Assembly: GCF_004138285.1 (NCBI RefSeq)
Contig: NZ_SCFN01000001.1
Span: forward strand, 682,001 to 746,000
DNA from: Gottfriedia acidiceleris
GTDB lineage: Bacteria > Bacillota > Bacilli > Bacillales > Bacillaceae_G
Length of the DNA: 64,000 bases
Direction of reading: 5' to 3'
In this document: piece by piece, positions 1 through 8,316 of the stretch
How positions within the stretch are numbered: position 1 is the first letter of the stretch
How the letters are laid out: every line of letters begins with the position of its first letter
Made by a program: the position numbers and the translations under genes
The notes under the pieces: model-generated
Told to the model about the DNA's origin: nothing
The model's input: the letters and a program-made list of their open reading frames with translations, nothing else
The model's database searches: none

Positions 1-1023
1 GCAGAAAGTGATGATATTGGAACTTGGCATGGCACAGGTCCTTATAAAGTAGAATCTGGGAAGTTAATTAAGCCGGATAAAGCACCACCAGCATGGAGTA
101 AACTTGTTAGTGATACTGTATTAAAATTAGCTTTAAAAGATGAGCGAATCGTAGCGATTACTCCTGCAATGCCAGTCGGTTCAAAATTGGAAAATTTCCA
201 AGCTCAATTACCTGACCGAATTTTTGATGTCGGTATTGCAGAGCAACATGCGGCAACAGTAGCAGCTGGTTTAGCAACTCAAGGAATGAAGCCGTTTTTA
301 GCAATTTATTCAACATTCCTTCAAAGAGCATATGACCAAGTATTACATGATATTTGTAGACAAAATTTAAATGTATTCATTGGAATCGATCGTGCAGGAT
401 TAGTAGGTGCTGACGGTGAAACTCATCAAGGTGTGTTTGATATTGCCTTCCTACGTCATATACCAAACTTAGTTTTAATGATGCCTAAAGATGAGAATGA
501 AGGCCAACATATGGTAAAAACTGCAATTCAATACGAAGATGGTCCAATAGCGCTGCGTTTCCCTAGGGGGAATGGTATAGGCGTACCAATGGATGAGCAA
601 TTAAAAGAAATTCCGATTGGATCATGGGAAGTATTAAAAGAAGGTTCTGATGCAGTTATCTTAACTTTTGGTACAACAATTAAAATGGCACTAGATGCAG
701 CGGATGAGTTAGAGAAGGAAAATATTACTGTTAAAGTAGTAAACGCGAGATTTATAAAACCAATGGATACTGCAATGTTAAATGATATCTTTAAGGACGG
801 AAAACCGATTTTAACGATTGAAGAAGCAGTATTACAAGGTGGTTTTGGAAGTGCTGTTTTAGAATTTGCAAGTTCAAATAATTTTCAAAACGTCCGCGTA
901 GAACGTATAGGTATACCAGATTTATTTGTTGAACACGGTGATGTGGATAAATTACTTGATGAAATTCATTTAACAAAAGATGAATCGGTTAAGAAAATAC
1001 GTGAAATGGTTTGTAATAAATAA
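1..1023 (+). CDS. dxs: 1-deoxy-D-xylulose-5-phosphate synthase, C-terminal part (5' end outside window)
   Basis: The thiamine-diphosphate enzyme Dxs condenses pyruvate and glyceraldehyde-3-phosphate, the first step of the MEP isoprenoid pathway. The reading frame is open from base 1, so the gene is cut by the window edge; the methionine at 169 is internal. Visible are the pyrimidine-binding domain ([17 protein letters not shown], then [18 protein letters not shown]) and the C-terminal transketolase-like domain ending in IREMVCNK. Only about 340 of the usual ~630 residues are present. It lies 15 bp before tlyA, the order known from B. subtilis, so the two are probably co-transcribed. The family call is secure. 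Confidence 0.97.
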   Translation, partial: AESDDIGTWHGTGPYKVESGKLIKPDKAPPAWSKLVSDTVLKLALKDERIVAITPAMPVGSKLENFQAQLPDRIFDVGIAEQHAATVAAGLATQGMKPFLAIYSTFLQRAYDQVLHDICRQNLNVFIGIDRAGLVGADGETHQGVFDIAFLRHIPNLVLMMPKDENEGQHMVKTAIQYEDGPIALRFPRGNGIGVPMDEQLKEIPIGSWEVLKEGSDAVILTFGTTIKMALDAADELEKENITVKVVNARFIKPMDTAMLNDIFKDGKPILTIEEAVLQGGFGSAVLEFASSNNFQNVRVERIGIPDLFVEHGDVDKLLDEIHLTKDESVKKIREMVCNK

Positions 1024-1038
1024 GAGGATGACATTTAA

Positions 1039-1866
1039 ATGGCAAAAAAGGAACGAGTAGACGTACTTTTAGTAGATCGTGGTTTAATCGAAACACGTGA
1101 AAAAGCTAAACGAGCAATTATGGCAGGACTTGTCTATACAAACGAACAAAGATTAGATAAGCCTGGAGAAAAAATAGATATCGAACTCCCTTTACAAATC
1201 AAAGGTGAAGTTATGCCTTATGTGAGCCGTGGAGGGTACAAATTAGAAAAAGCTATAAACACATTTGATCTATCAGTAAAAGATAAAATTATGATTGATA
1301 TTGGATCTTCGACAGGTGGATTTACGGATTGTGCACTTCAAAATGGGGCAAAAAAATCATATGCACTTGATGTTGGATACAATCAACTTGCATGGAAATT
1401 AAGGCAAGATGAACGTGTTATTGTAATGGAACGAACAAATTTTCGTTATGTTAAACCAGAAGATTTAATTGAAGGGTTACCTCAATTTGCTTCAATTGAC
1501 GTATCCTTTATTTCGTTACGTTTGATTTTACCGGTCCTAAAAACATTATTAGTACCTTCAAGTGATGTTGTCGCGTTAATTAAACCACAATTTGAAGCTG
1601 GTAGAGAGCAAGTTGGTAAAAAGGGTATTGTACGCGATCCAAAAGTGCATGAACAAGTTATCGAAATGATGATTGATTTTGCGCTTCGCCAAGGATATGA
1701 TATAAAAGCTTTAACTTTTTCACCTATCACTGGTGGAGACGGTAATATTGAATTTTTAATTCATCTTCATTGGGAAGGTTCAAAGGAAGTTGGAAATAGC
1801 GAGTTAAATCAATTACCAATGGAAATTGTAAATGAAGCACATAGTGAACTAAAGAAGGTTAAATAA
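1039..1866 (+). CDS. tlyA: TlyA-family (hemolysin A/YqxC) rRNA 2'-O-methyltransferase-like protein
   Basis: 275 aa. An N-terminal S4 RNA-binding domain (about residues 5-65, RVDVLLVDRGLIETREKAKR) is followed by an FtsJ/RrmJ-type SAM methyltransferase domain with the glycine-rich motif DIGSSTGGFTDCAL (about 88-101) and ALDVG. Actinobacterial TlyA methylates rRNA cytidines at the 2'-O position; the Bacillus homologue YqxC is less well characterised, so rRNA methylation is inferred from the family. The ATG is preceded by AGAGGA 15 bp after the dxs stop. A strong terminator follows directly, so the dxs-side operon ends here. Confidence 0.93.
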   Translation: MAKKERVDVLLVDRGLIETREKAKRAIMAGLVYTNEQRLDKPGEKIDIELPLQIKGEVMPYVSRGGYKLEKAINTFDLSVKDKIMIDIGSSTGGFTDCALQNGAKKSYALDVGYNQLAWKLRQDERVIVMERTNFRYVKPEDLIEGLPQFASIDVSFISLRLILPVLKTLLVPSSDVVALIKPQFEAGREQVGKKGIVRDPKVHEQVIEMMIDFALRQGYDIKALTFSPITGGDGNIEFLIHLHWEGSKEVGNSELNQLPMEIVNEAHSELKKVK

Positions 1867-1867
1867 T

Positions 1868-1896
1868 AAAAAGGAAACCAAAAAGGTTTCCTTTTT
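1868..1896 (+). terminator. Rho-independent terminator after tlyA
   Basis: AAAAAGGAAACC (1868-1879) pairs perfectly with GGTTTCCTTTTT (1885-1896) around a five-A loop, and more T-rich sequence follows. It separates the dxs-tlyA unit from argR. Confidence 0.9.
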
Positions 1897-2076
1897 CTCC
1901 TTTTTTCAAATTATGTACTAAATTGGATCTCGAAATAAGTAAAAAAATGACAAGAAAAAAATATGCAGAAAAATGCATTTTATGAAAACGATTAAAAAAA
2001 TATATACAATAACCAGTAGATTAGATAAGATAATCTTTAAGTAAGATATTTGTCGGAATTTGCAAAGAGGTGTATT

Positions 2077-2529
2077 ATGAATAAAGGTCAGCGTCATATA
2101 AAAATACGAGAAATTATCGCAAAAAATGAAGTCGAAACACAAGACGAATTAGTACAATCACTAAGAGACTTAGGGTTTAAAGTAACCCAAGCAACGATTT
2201 CACGTGATATAAAAGAACTGCATTTAGTAAAAGTACCGTTATCTGATGGTCGATATAAATATAGCTTACCTGCAGATCAAAGATTTAATCCGTTACAAAA
2301 ATTAAAAAGACTTTTAATCGATTCATTTATTAAAATTGATAGTTCAAGTCATTTAATTGTAATGAAAACTTTGCCAGGTAATGCAAATGCAGTTGGTGCA
2401 TTAATTGATCATTTAGATTGGTCAGAAATTATGGGTACAATCTGTGGTGATGATACGATCTTAATCATTTGTCGTACACCTGTAGATGCTGAGGATTTAA
2501 AAGAAAAATTTATTGACATGCTTCAATAG
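2077..2529 (+). CDS. argR: Arginine repressor/activator ArgR (AhrC)
   Basis: 150 aa. ArgR is a hexameric arginine-responsive regulator that represses arginine synthesis and activates arginine catabolism. The N-terminal winged helix carries [12 protein letters not shown], the recognition helix region at about residues 37-48. The C-terminal oligomerisation and arginine-binding core contains [11 protein letters not shown] and [12 protein letters not shown] chose the ATG at 2077, with AAAGAGG about 7 bases upstream, over a TTG at 2050 that would add nine residues without a ribosome-binding site. It sits before recN as in B. subtilis. Confidence 0.96.
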   Translation: MNKGQRHIKIREIIAKNEVETQDELVQSLRDLGFKVTQATISRDIKELHLVKVPLSDGRYKYSLPADQRFNPLQKLKRLLIDSFIKIDSSSHLIVMKTLPGNANAVGALIDHLDWSEIMGTICGDDTILIICRTPVDAEDLKEKFIDMLQ

Positions 2530-2561
2530 GAGAATGGTTTTAAAAAGAGGAGAGAAACTCA

Positions 2562-4292
2562 TTGTTATCTGAAATTATCATTAAAAATTTTGCAATCATT
2601 GAGGAAGTTTCCATTTCATTTGAAAAGGGTTTAACTGTACTAAGTGGTGAAACAGGAGCGGGGAAGTCGATTATTATTGACGCCATCGGTCTGTTACTTG
2701 GTGGTCGTGGATCTGCAGAATTCGTAAGATATGATACTGAAAAAGCAGAAATTGAAGGCTTATTTCATATCGAAAATGAGAATCATCTAATTTATTCTAG
2801 ATGCAGAGAATTAGGCTTTGACATTGAAGATGAAATGATCATCTTAAAAAGAGATATTACTTCATCTGGTAAAAGTGTATGCCGTATCAATGGGAAATTG
2901 GTGACAACTTCTATACTTAAGGAAATTGGTGGTTTACTTGTTGATATTCATGGTCAACATGAGAGCCAAGATTTAATGGACCAAGAACATCATTTGCCGA
3001 TGTTACAACAATATGATGAAAAAGCAATTGCTCCTTTGTATACTGAATATCAAAATATATTTAATAACTATACAGACTTAAAAAAACAGTTAAAGCAATT
3101 AACTGAAAACGAACAACAAATGGCTCATAGGTTAGATTTAATTCAATTTCAGCTAACAGAAATACAAAATGCGAATTTGCAAGAAAATGAAGACGATCAG
3201 TTGATGGAAGAAAGACTCAAAATTTCTAATTTTGAACGCATTTATAAATCTTTAGTTGAGGCATATCAAAGTTTATCGCAAGATGGATCAGGTTTAGATT
3301 CCGTCAGGTCGAGTATGTATTCTTTAGAGTCAGTAACGAATATTGATAATGACATTAAAGAAATGCATGAAGGAATCAGTAGTAGTTATTACTTATTAGA
3401 GGATATATCGTATCGATTACGTGACTCTATTGAACAAATGGAATATGATCCAAATAGATTAAACGAAATTGAAACTCGTTTAAGTGAGATCTCTATGTTA
3501 AAAAAGAAGTATGGGCACAGTGTTGCTGATATCTTAAAATATGCAGAAAATATCGAACAAGAGTTGGATACTATTCAACATAAAGATATGCACATAGAGA
3601 AGATACAAAAAGACCTAGATAATGTTACAATCAACCTAATTAAAGCGGGTAAGACTCTTTCAAATAAAAGAAAAGAATTAGCAATCAAATTGACTGCTGA
3701 TATACATAAAGAATTAAAAGAGCTTTATATGGATAAAACAACCTTTGAAATTATGTTTGAGTTTGAAGGAGGACAAGAATCAGATCCAATAATGGATGAT
3801 AAACATGTAAAGTTTAAAAAAGATGGATTTGATTTTGTTGAATTTTATATTTCAACAAACCCAGGTGAGCCTTTAAAGCCATTAGCAAAGGTTGCTTCTG
3901 GTGGAGAACTTTCAAGGATGTTCCTAGCATTAAAGAGCATTTTCACGAAACATCAAGGGATTACGTCAATTATATTTGATGAAGTTGATACAGGGGTTAG
4001 TGGAAGAGTAGCACAAGCAATAGCAGAAAAAATACACAAGGTATCTATAGATTCTCAAGTACTTTGTATAACTCACTTACCACAAGTTGCTTCTATGGCA
4101 GATACGCATTTATTTATCGCTAAATTAATTGATGGAAATCGAACGAAAACTTCTGTTACACCATTACGAAATGATCAAAAAATAAATGAAATTGCAAGGA
4201 TGATCGCTGGAGTTGAAATTACAGATGTAACGATTCAACACGCTAAAGAATTGATCGATCAGGCAGCTTCTGCAAAATACCAATCTCAATGA
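2562..4292 (+). CDS. recN: DNA repair protein RecN
   Basis: 576 aa SMC-like ATPase that acts early in double-strand-break repair. The Walker A motif GETGAGKS lies at residues 29-36. A central coiled-coil-rich region (about 150-380, rich in E, K, Q and L) follows, then the signature VASGGELSRMFLALK and the Walker B stretch SIIFDEVDTGVSG. The start is TTG, with AAAGAGGAGAG spaced about 8 bases upstream, and the N-terminus MLSEIIIKNFAII is the expected one. It lies 32 bp after argR, so co-transcription is likely. Confidence 0.97.
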   Translation: MLSEIIIKNFAIIEEVSISFEKGLTVLSGETGAGKSIIIDAIGLLLGGRGSAEFVRYDTEKAEIEGLFHIENENHLIYSRCRELGFDIEDEMIILKRDITSSGKSVCRINGKLVTTSILKEIGGLLVDIHGQHESQDLMDQEHHLPMLQQYDEKAIAPLYTEYQNIFNNYTDLKKQLKQLTENEQQMAHRLDLIQFQLTEIQNANLQENEDDQLMEERLKISNFERIYKSLVEAYQSLSQDGSGLDSVRSSMYSLESVTNIDNDIKEMHEGISSSYYLLEDISYRLRDSIEQMEYDPNRLNEIETRLSEISMLKKKYGHSVADILKYAENIEQELDTIQHKDMHIEKIQKDLDNVTINLIKAGKTLSNKRKELAIKLTADIHKELKELYMDKTTFEIMFEFEGGQESDPIMDDKHVKFKKDGFDFVEFYISTNPGEPLKPLAKVASGGELSRMFLALKSIFTKHQGITSIIFDEVDTGVSGRVAQAIAEKIHKVSIDSQVLCITHLPQVASMADTHLFIAKLIDGNRTKTSVTPLRNDQKINEIARMIAGVEITDVTIQHAKELIDQAASAKYQSQ

Positions 4293-4295
4293 ACT

Positions 4296-4355
4296 AAAAA
4301 GAGAATGTTTGATGATAGAAATTTTTTTCTATACATTAAATATTCTCTTTTTTTT
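4296..4355 (+). terminator. Terminator after recN
   Basis: AAAAAGAGAAT (4296-4306) pairs with ATTCTCTTTTT (4342-4352), enclosing a second smaller A/T hairpin, and ends in a T-run. Confidence 0.7.
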
Positions 4356-4376
4356 ATGGGAATTATTGATAAATTA

Positions 4377-4407
4377 GTAATTGGAAAATGCTAAATGAAA
4401 CATACTA
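4377..4407 (+). promoter_or_regulatory. Candidate sigma-G promoter for spoIVB
   Basis: CATACTA at 4401-4407 is identical to the -10 consensus recalled for forespore sigma-G. GTAATT at 4377-4382 sits 18 bases upstream as a weak -35. It lies about 130 bases before the spoIVB start. In B. subtilis spoIVB is known to be transcribed by sigma-F and sigma-G in the forespore, which fits. The -35 match is poor. Confidence 0.4.
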
Positions 4408-4535
4408 ATACAACATTATACGTTAAAGAATCTATCATATTTTTACAATCATATTTTGCTTTTACAAAGCTAACATTAACTACATAGCCACGAATTAAAA
4501 AAATGAAATTTGGCGCTAAGGAGAGTGATTCGCTT

Positions 4536-5711
4536 GTGAAAAATATAAATGTTCAACGAATAATAAAAATTCTTCTCCTTTTATTTATAGTTGGTATTGG
4601 CGTGTTTAATATAAATCAAAATAATGTGTTTTCATCTACCATAAAAAATAAAGATCAACAAGAAATTGTTAATGTAGCACTTGGTATGAATGAATTACCA
4701 AGTAAAAAGGTAGATGTTAAAGTATTAAACAGTTTAAGAATAATACCAGGGGGACAATCAATAGGAGTAAAGCTTAACTCAGTAGGTGTCTTAGTCGTTG
4801 GACATCATTTAGTAAATACTAGTTCAGGACAAAAGTCTCCAGGTGAAATTGCCGGTATTAAAGTTGGAGACATGATTATAAAAATGAATGGTAAACAAAT
4901 CGAAAAAATGTCAGATGTATTACCGTTTATTCAAAAAGCAGGAAAGTATGGAAAGCCTATAAAAATCACTGTAAAACGCGAGGGTAAGTATTACACAAAA
5001 ATGTTACAACCTATTCGGGATCAAGGTCATAATAGCTATCGAATTGGATTATATATAAGAGATTCAGCTTCTGGTATTGGCACGATGACATTCATTGAAC
5101 CTAATTCATTAAAATATGGTGCACTAGGACATGTTATTTCTGATAGCGATACGAGAAAAGCCATTGAAGTAGAAGATGGGCATATAGTCTATTCAACAGT
5201 TACTGCAATTGAAAAAGGAGCAGATGGTTCACCAGGAGAAAAAATTGCGCATTTTGCTCTAGATCGTGGAACGATTGGTAATATAACGTCAAATAGTCCA
5301 TTTGGCATATTCGGTAAGGTTAACAATAAAATAGACAATGGGATCATGTCTCAACCATTACCAATTGCATTATCAAATGAAGTGAAAAAAGGTCCCGCTA
5401 AAATACTTACCGTTATACATGATAATAAAGTAGAAGCATTTGACATAGAAATAGTAAGCAGTATTCAACAAAAGTTTCCATCAACTAAAGGAATTATTCT
5501 AAAGGTTACTGATAAACGATTACTTAAAGAAACAGGCGGGATTGTACAAGGAATGAGCGGCTCACCAATCATTCAAGATGGAAAATTAATCGGAGCAGTT
5601 ACACATGTTTTTGTAAATGATTCGACTAGTGGATATGGAGTTCATATTGAGTGGATGCTTGATGAGGCTAAAGTACCGATTTATGACTATCAAAATAAAA
5701 AGGCTTCTTGA
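4536..5711 (+). CDS. spoIVB: SpoIVB serine peptidase (stage IV sporulation protein B)
   Basis: 391 aa from the GTG at 4536, which has AAGGAGAGTGA seven bases upstream; an ATG at 4503 lacks a ribosome-binding site. SpoIVB is secreted from the forespore and cleaves SpoIVFA to trigger pro-sigma-K processing in the mother cell. A single N-terminal membrane anchor ([16 protein letters not shown]) is followed by a PDZ domain (about residues 80-160) and an S55 peptidase domain. That domain has ALGHVISD (His199, likely catalytic) and GMSGSPI at 339-345 (Ser341 the likely nucleophile). The neighbours recN and spo0A match B. subtilis order. Confidence 0.96.
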   Translation: MKNINVQRIIKILLLLFIVGIGVFNINQNNVFSSTIKNKDQQEIVNVALGMNELPSKKVDVKVLNSLRIIPGGQSIGVKLNSVGVLVVGHHLVNTSSGQKSPGEIAGIKVGDMIIKMNGKQIEKMSDVLPFIQKAGKYGKPIKITVKREGKYYTKMLQPIRDQGHNSYRIGLYIRDSASGIGTMTFIEPNSLKYGALGHVISDSDTRKAIEVEDGHIVYSTVTAIEKGADGSPGEKIAHFALDRGTIGNITSNSPFGIFGKVNNKIDNGIMSQPLPIALSNEVKKGPAKILTVIHDNKVEAFDIEIVSSIQQKFPSTKGIILKVTDKRLLKETGGIVQGMSGSPIIQDGKLIGAVTHVFVNDSTSGYGVHIEWMLDEAKVPIYDYQNKKAS

Positions 5712-5715
5712 TTTA

Positions 5716-5752
5716 AAAAATACACCTATCAAATTATGTAGGTGTATTTTTC
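5716..5752 (+). terminator. Terminator after spoIVB
   Basis: An A-rich arm ending ATACACCTA (up to 5728) pairs with TAGGTGTAT (from 5739) and runs into TTTT. It starts four bases after the stop codon. Confidence 0.85.
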
Positions 5753-6288
5753 ATGTTCTTAAAACGTTTTATTTCCACTACAGGATGCTTGATTTCTTGA
5801 GGTGATACTTCCTACTCGATACTTCTGTATAAGGGGCTTAGGGGGCCGCCCTGCATCTCTCACGGGTATTAAGTACCTTTTATTCAAAGAACTTAATGAA
5901 TAGTACTTCAGGACACTCTAAAATACCATTTTGTATTTTAGCTAAGATAGAGATGAAAATTCAAAACGGAAAAATCCATCTATTAAATTTGTAGTGTATT
6001 TTTGTTAAAAATAAGTCAAAATAGGAAAAAAATGGTAACATACTATTGGCAACTTTGAAAAATTAAAAAAATTTTAATGTAGAGGATGGTTGATATGACG
6101 GTTAATGTTACAGAATTGTAAATGTATATTAAAAATTATAAATTTACATACTATTTCATTTTTTATATAATGAATTATATGTATAATTCGACTTAATACA
6201 TAGTGGTTTTTAATCCAATCGTCGAATGCTAGAAGAAATTGAAGAAAACTATCTATATTAATAAAAATATTCAGAATTTATAATAAAA
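5753..6288. other. Long spoIVB-spo0A spacer with a decayed repeat
   Basis: This stretch has no convincing gene. It holds a degenerate copy of a Bacillaceae GC-rich repeat near 5771-5870, and two weak Spo0A-box-like heptamers (TTCGACT at 6187-6193, which reads AGTCGAA on the other strand, and CGTCGAA at 6220-6226). The eight-codon frame at 6096-6122 (MTVNVTEL) has AGAGGATGG upstream and may be a chance leader peptide. The rest is A/T-rich without recognisable features. Confidence 0.5.
5771..5870 (+). repeat. Degenerate copy A of GC-rich Bacillaceae intergenic repeat
   Basis: ATTTCCACTACAGG at 5771-5784 is identical to 7388-7401 in the better-preserved copy downstream of spo0A. The following TGCTTGATTTC resembles TGCTCGCTTTC there. 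A local GC-rich block (GGGGCTTAGGGGGCCGCCC) stands out from the A/T-rich surroundings. After the first ~30 bases the match is poor, so the right-hand boundary is a guess. Confidence 0.45.
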
Positions 6289-6315
6289 ACAGGAAATAAA
6301 TTTTTATTGTCGAAA
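6289..6315 (+). promoter_or_regulatory. Candidate sigma-H promoter overlapped by a Spo0A box, upstream of spo0A
   Basis: ACAGGAAAT (6289-6297), an 11-base spacer and GTCGAAA (6309-6315) fit the recalled sigma-H consensus RnAGGAwWW-n11/12-RnnGAAT with one mismatch. The -10 region overlaps an exact TGTCGAA Spo0A box at 6308-6314. It ends 55 bases before the spo0A GTG. In B. subtilis the spo0A Ps promoter is sigma-H dependent and controlled by Spo0A~P, so the layout makes sense. Found by eye, not tested. Confidence 0.5.
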
Positions 6316-6369
6316 TTATCGGTAATAAGTAATGTAAATTCACTATAGAGGATGTAGGGAGGAACGGGC

Positions 6370-7158
6370 GTGGAGAAAATTAAAGTATTATTAGTTGATG
6401 ATAATAAAGAACTTGTTATTATGTTAGAAAACTACATTAACGCACAAACAGATATGGAAGTGGTTGGGGTAGCGTTTAATGGACAAGACTGCTTACCTCT
6501 AGTGAAGGATAAAAAGCCAGATGTACTAGTCCTAGATATTATTATGCCTCATTTAGATGGATTAGCGGTTTTAGATCGTTTACGCGCTGGCTTAGTTGAA
6601 AAAATTCCAAACGTTATTATGCTAACAGCATTTGGTCAAGAGGATGTTACAAAAAAAGCTGTTGACCTTGGTGCATCATATTTTATCTTAAAACCATTTG
6701 ATATGGAGCATTTAATTAGCAATATCCGTCAAGTAGTTGGAAAGGGTAGTGCGGTAACTAAACGTAATGCACCTTCTTTAGTTTCAAATTACGAAAGCAA
6801 GCCACGTAACTTAGATGCTAGTATCACAAGTATCATCCATGAAATTGGGGTACCTGCCCATATTAAAGGATATATGTACTTACGTGAAGCGATTTCGATG
6901 GTATATAACGATATTGAGCTTCTAGGTTCAATTACAAAAGTTTTATATCCTGATATCGCTAAAAAGTTTAATACAACTGCTAGCCGAGTTGAACGTGCTA
7001 TCCGACATGCGATTGAAGTAGCATGGAGCCGTGGAAATATCGATAGTATTTCTACATTATTCGGTTACACAATTTCAATGTCAAAGGCAAAACCAACAAA
7101 TTCAGAATTTATTGCAATGGTAGCTGATAAATTACGTTTAGAGCATAAAGCTTCTTAA
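6370..7158 (+). CDS. spo0A: Sporulation master regulator Spo0A
   Basis: 262 aa response regulator at the end of the sporulation phosphorelay; phosphorylated Spo0A binds 0A boxes and switches on sporulation. The receiver domain (1-125) has the acidic pair D10/D11, phospho-acceptor D56 (VLDIIMP), T86 (LTAF) and K108 (ILKPF). The effector domain (about 145-262) includes [19 protein letters not shown], the conserved DNA-recognition region. The start is GTG behind GGGAGGA. It is a single-gene unit with its own terminator. Confidence 0.99.
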   Translation: MEKIKVLLVDDNKELVIMLENYINAQTDMEVVGVAFNGQDCLPLVKDKKPDVLVLDIIMPHLDGLAVLDRLRAGLVEKIPNVIMLTAFGQEDVTKKAVDLGASYFILKPFDMEHLISNIRQVVGKGSAVTKRNAPSLVSNYESKPRNLDASITSIIHEIGVPAHIKGYMYLREAISMVYNDIELLGSITKVLYPDIAKKFNTTASRVERAIRHAIEVAWSRGNIDSISTLFGYTISMSKAKPTNSEFIAMVADKLRLEHKAS

Positions 7159-7301
7159 TTTATAATTACTCAAGAAAAATTCAATTCCGATTAACTTCTG
7201 ACAGTGATTCCACAGACATTTCTCTTAGCGAATAACTTCTTTGAGATCTTCGGTACTTTTTCGCATTAGCAATTATATTTGTACAATTATATTTGTAATA
7301 T

Positions 7302-7336
7302 GAAAACGTTGTCTATAGTAGACAACGTTTTCTTTT
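7302..7336 (+). terminator. Terminator after spo0A
   Basis: A perfect 14-bp stem (7302-7315 with 7319-7332), a three-base loop and a following TTTT. It lies about 140 bases after the stop codon. Confidence 0.88.
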
Positions 7337-7386
7337 GCTCAATTAAATTGTTGGATTGATCATTGATAAGTAAGTTGTGTCATATT

Positions 7387-7512
7387 GATTTCCACTACAG
7401 GCTGCTCGCTTTCCATAGGGCGAGATTCTTTAGCCTCCTCGGCTCCCCCTGTGGGGTCTTTAGCCTTCCCGCTTCTCCCATAGGAGCCTGGCACCCTTTC
7501 GTTCCAATCAAG
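7387..7512 (+). repeat. Copy B of GC-rich Bacillaceae intergenic repeat
   Basis: A roughly 125-bp GC-rich block in A/T-rich surroundings, running from GATTTCCACTACAGGCTG to CGTTCCAATCAAG. It contains short dyads such as CTCGC...GCGAG (7405-7424). From memory, elements of the form TTTCCGC-TGCAGGCTGCTCGCTTTCC ... CTCCTCGGC ... TTCCAATCAA are scattered through many Bacillaceae genomes and give spurious small proteins on the reverse strand; this is a diverged copy. Function unknown. Confidence 0.65.
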
Positions 7513-7890
7513 TTCTTTATAAAAAAATAATAATCTTAAAAACAATAGATGAATTACCCTCTAAAAGACGACTTACACATCTTTACAAATATTGAGCGTC
7601 AAAAAAGAAGAAATTTTAATTTTTGCAAGTTAGTTAAAACATTTATAAATCAACCAAAATCACTTGTTTATCAATAAGATGACAGATAAAACAATAATAA
7701 ATATACTATTTTTTCATAAAAATTCATTTAATGTTTGTATTTTTCAGGAGTTATTTCAATAACAATTATTTATCAAAAAAATTACCGTATTTCAACAATA
7801 AAAAGCTCTATATCAACGAAGGTTCAATATTTTAATTTTACTTAAGGACAATGAAAGGTAGTATCCATTGAATTTATACTTTATAAAAAT
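7513..7890. other. A/T-rich gene-free stretch
   Basis: Between the GC-rich repeat and the promoter at 7895 there is only A/T-rich sequence. I see no open frame with a ribosome-binding site, no strong hairpin and no repeat here. Confidence 0.5.
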
Positions 7891-7894
7891 TAGT

Positions 7895-7923
7895 TTGTCT
7901 AATAATTTGTAGTATGCTATAAT
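7895..7923 (+). promoter_or_regulatory. Strong sigma-A promoter of a candidate non-coding RNA
   Basis: TTGTCT (7895-7900), a 17-base spacer and a perfect TATAAT (7918-7923). It predicts a transcript start near 7930. No coding sequence follows in this orientation before a terminator. Confidence 0.75.
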
Positions 7924-7929
7924 ATTAAT

Positions 7930-8213
7930 TGCGCCACTGAAACATTTAGAAACACGATATTATTACTACGAAATTTGGAAGAAAATTGGACGTATTCCAT
8001 GACGCGTCAGCTATTTCAACCTAATTTAAACATTAGTAGTAGTGTCTGTTAGTGAAGATTGTTGTGAAACAAGCTGCCTAATGGAACGGCCCTGGAGCCG
8101 AATTGCGAAAGAGAGGTAGGGCTTTCGCCAATAGACAACAATTTTAAATTTAAATAACTAACATATATATTACAAAGGCTATTCGTATACGTTGTACGAA
8201 TAGCCTTTTCCAT
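7930..8213 (+). ncRNA. Candidate structured non-coding RNA, about 280 nt, between spo0A and uppP
   Basis: A near-consensus sigma-A promoter at one end and an intrinsic terminator at the other enclose about 280 nt without a plausible gene. The core folds by eye: AAGATTGTTGT (8055-8065) closes with ACAACAATTTT (8135-8145). Inside are CGGC/GCCG (8087-8090 with 8097-8100) and GCGAAAG/CTTTCGC (8105-8111 with 8122-8128). The loop AGGTAG (8114-8119) can pair with CTGCCT (8074-8079) as a pseudoknot. A perfect palindrome TGACGCGTCA lies at 8000-8009. I do not recognise the family. It lacks the SRP GGAA tetraloop domain, tmRNA features and a T-box motif. It could be a trans-acting RNA or an orphan riboswitch-like leader. 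Confidence 0.55.
8174..8213 (+). terminator. Terminator of the candidate RNA
   Basis: AAAGGCTATTCGTA (8174-8187) pairs with TACGAATAGCCTTT (8195-8208) around a seven-base loop, followed by a short T-rich tail. Confidence 0.8.
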
Positions 8214-8261
8214 TTGTAAAATAAACTGATTAAAACGGATGAATAGATTAATGTTGTATAG

Positions 8262-8301
8262 AAATAAAAAAGATAGGACTACTAATACGGTTGTCCTATC
8301 T
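8262..8301 (-). terminator. Terminator after uppP
   Basis: AGATAGGAC (8271-8279) pairs with GTCCTATCT (8293-8301). Read on the minus strand, the T-rich complement of 8262-8270 follows the stem. Confidence 0.75.
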
Positions 8302-8316
8302 CTTTATAGTTTTTAA

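Noticed and set aside
1963-1985. ARG-box in front of argR
   Set aside because: TGCA-GAAAAA-TGCA is suggestive, but the match to the operator consensus is poor and only one half-site is seen.
2050-2076. TTG start that lengthens ArgR by nine residues
   Set aside because: The ribosome-binding site AAAGAGG lies inside the extension, and the family starts at the ATG at 2077.
6082-6116. Second sigma-H promoter (AGGATGG ... GAAT) in the spo0A upstream region
   Set aside because: The spacer is 23 bases, far too long for sigma-H.
7360-7545. 61-codon minus-strand frame ending in VVEINMTQLTYQ
   Set aside because: It is the translation of the GC-rich repeat copy B. Products of this kind are known spurious calls from such repeats.
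7930-8213. 6S RNA, SRP RNA, T-box or known riboswitch as identity of the candidate RNA
   Set aside because: No GGAA-capped SRP domain, no long bubble-bearing 6S helix with pairing ends, no T-box AGGGTGGNACCGCG, and no downstream gene for a cis-regulator. Identity left open.
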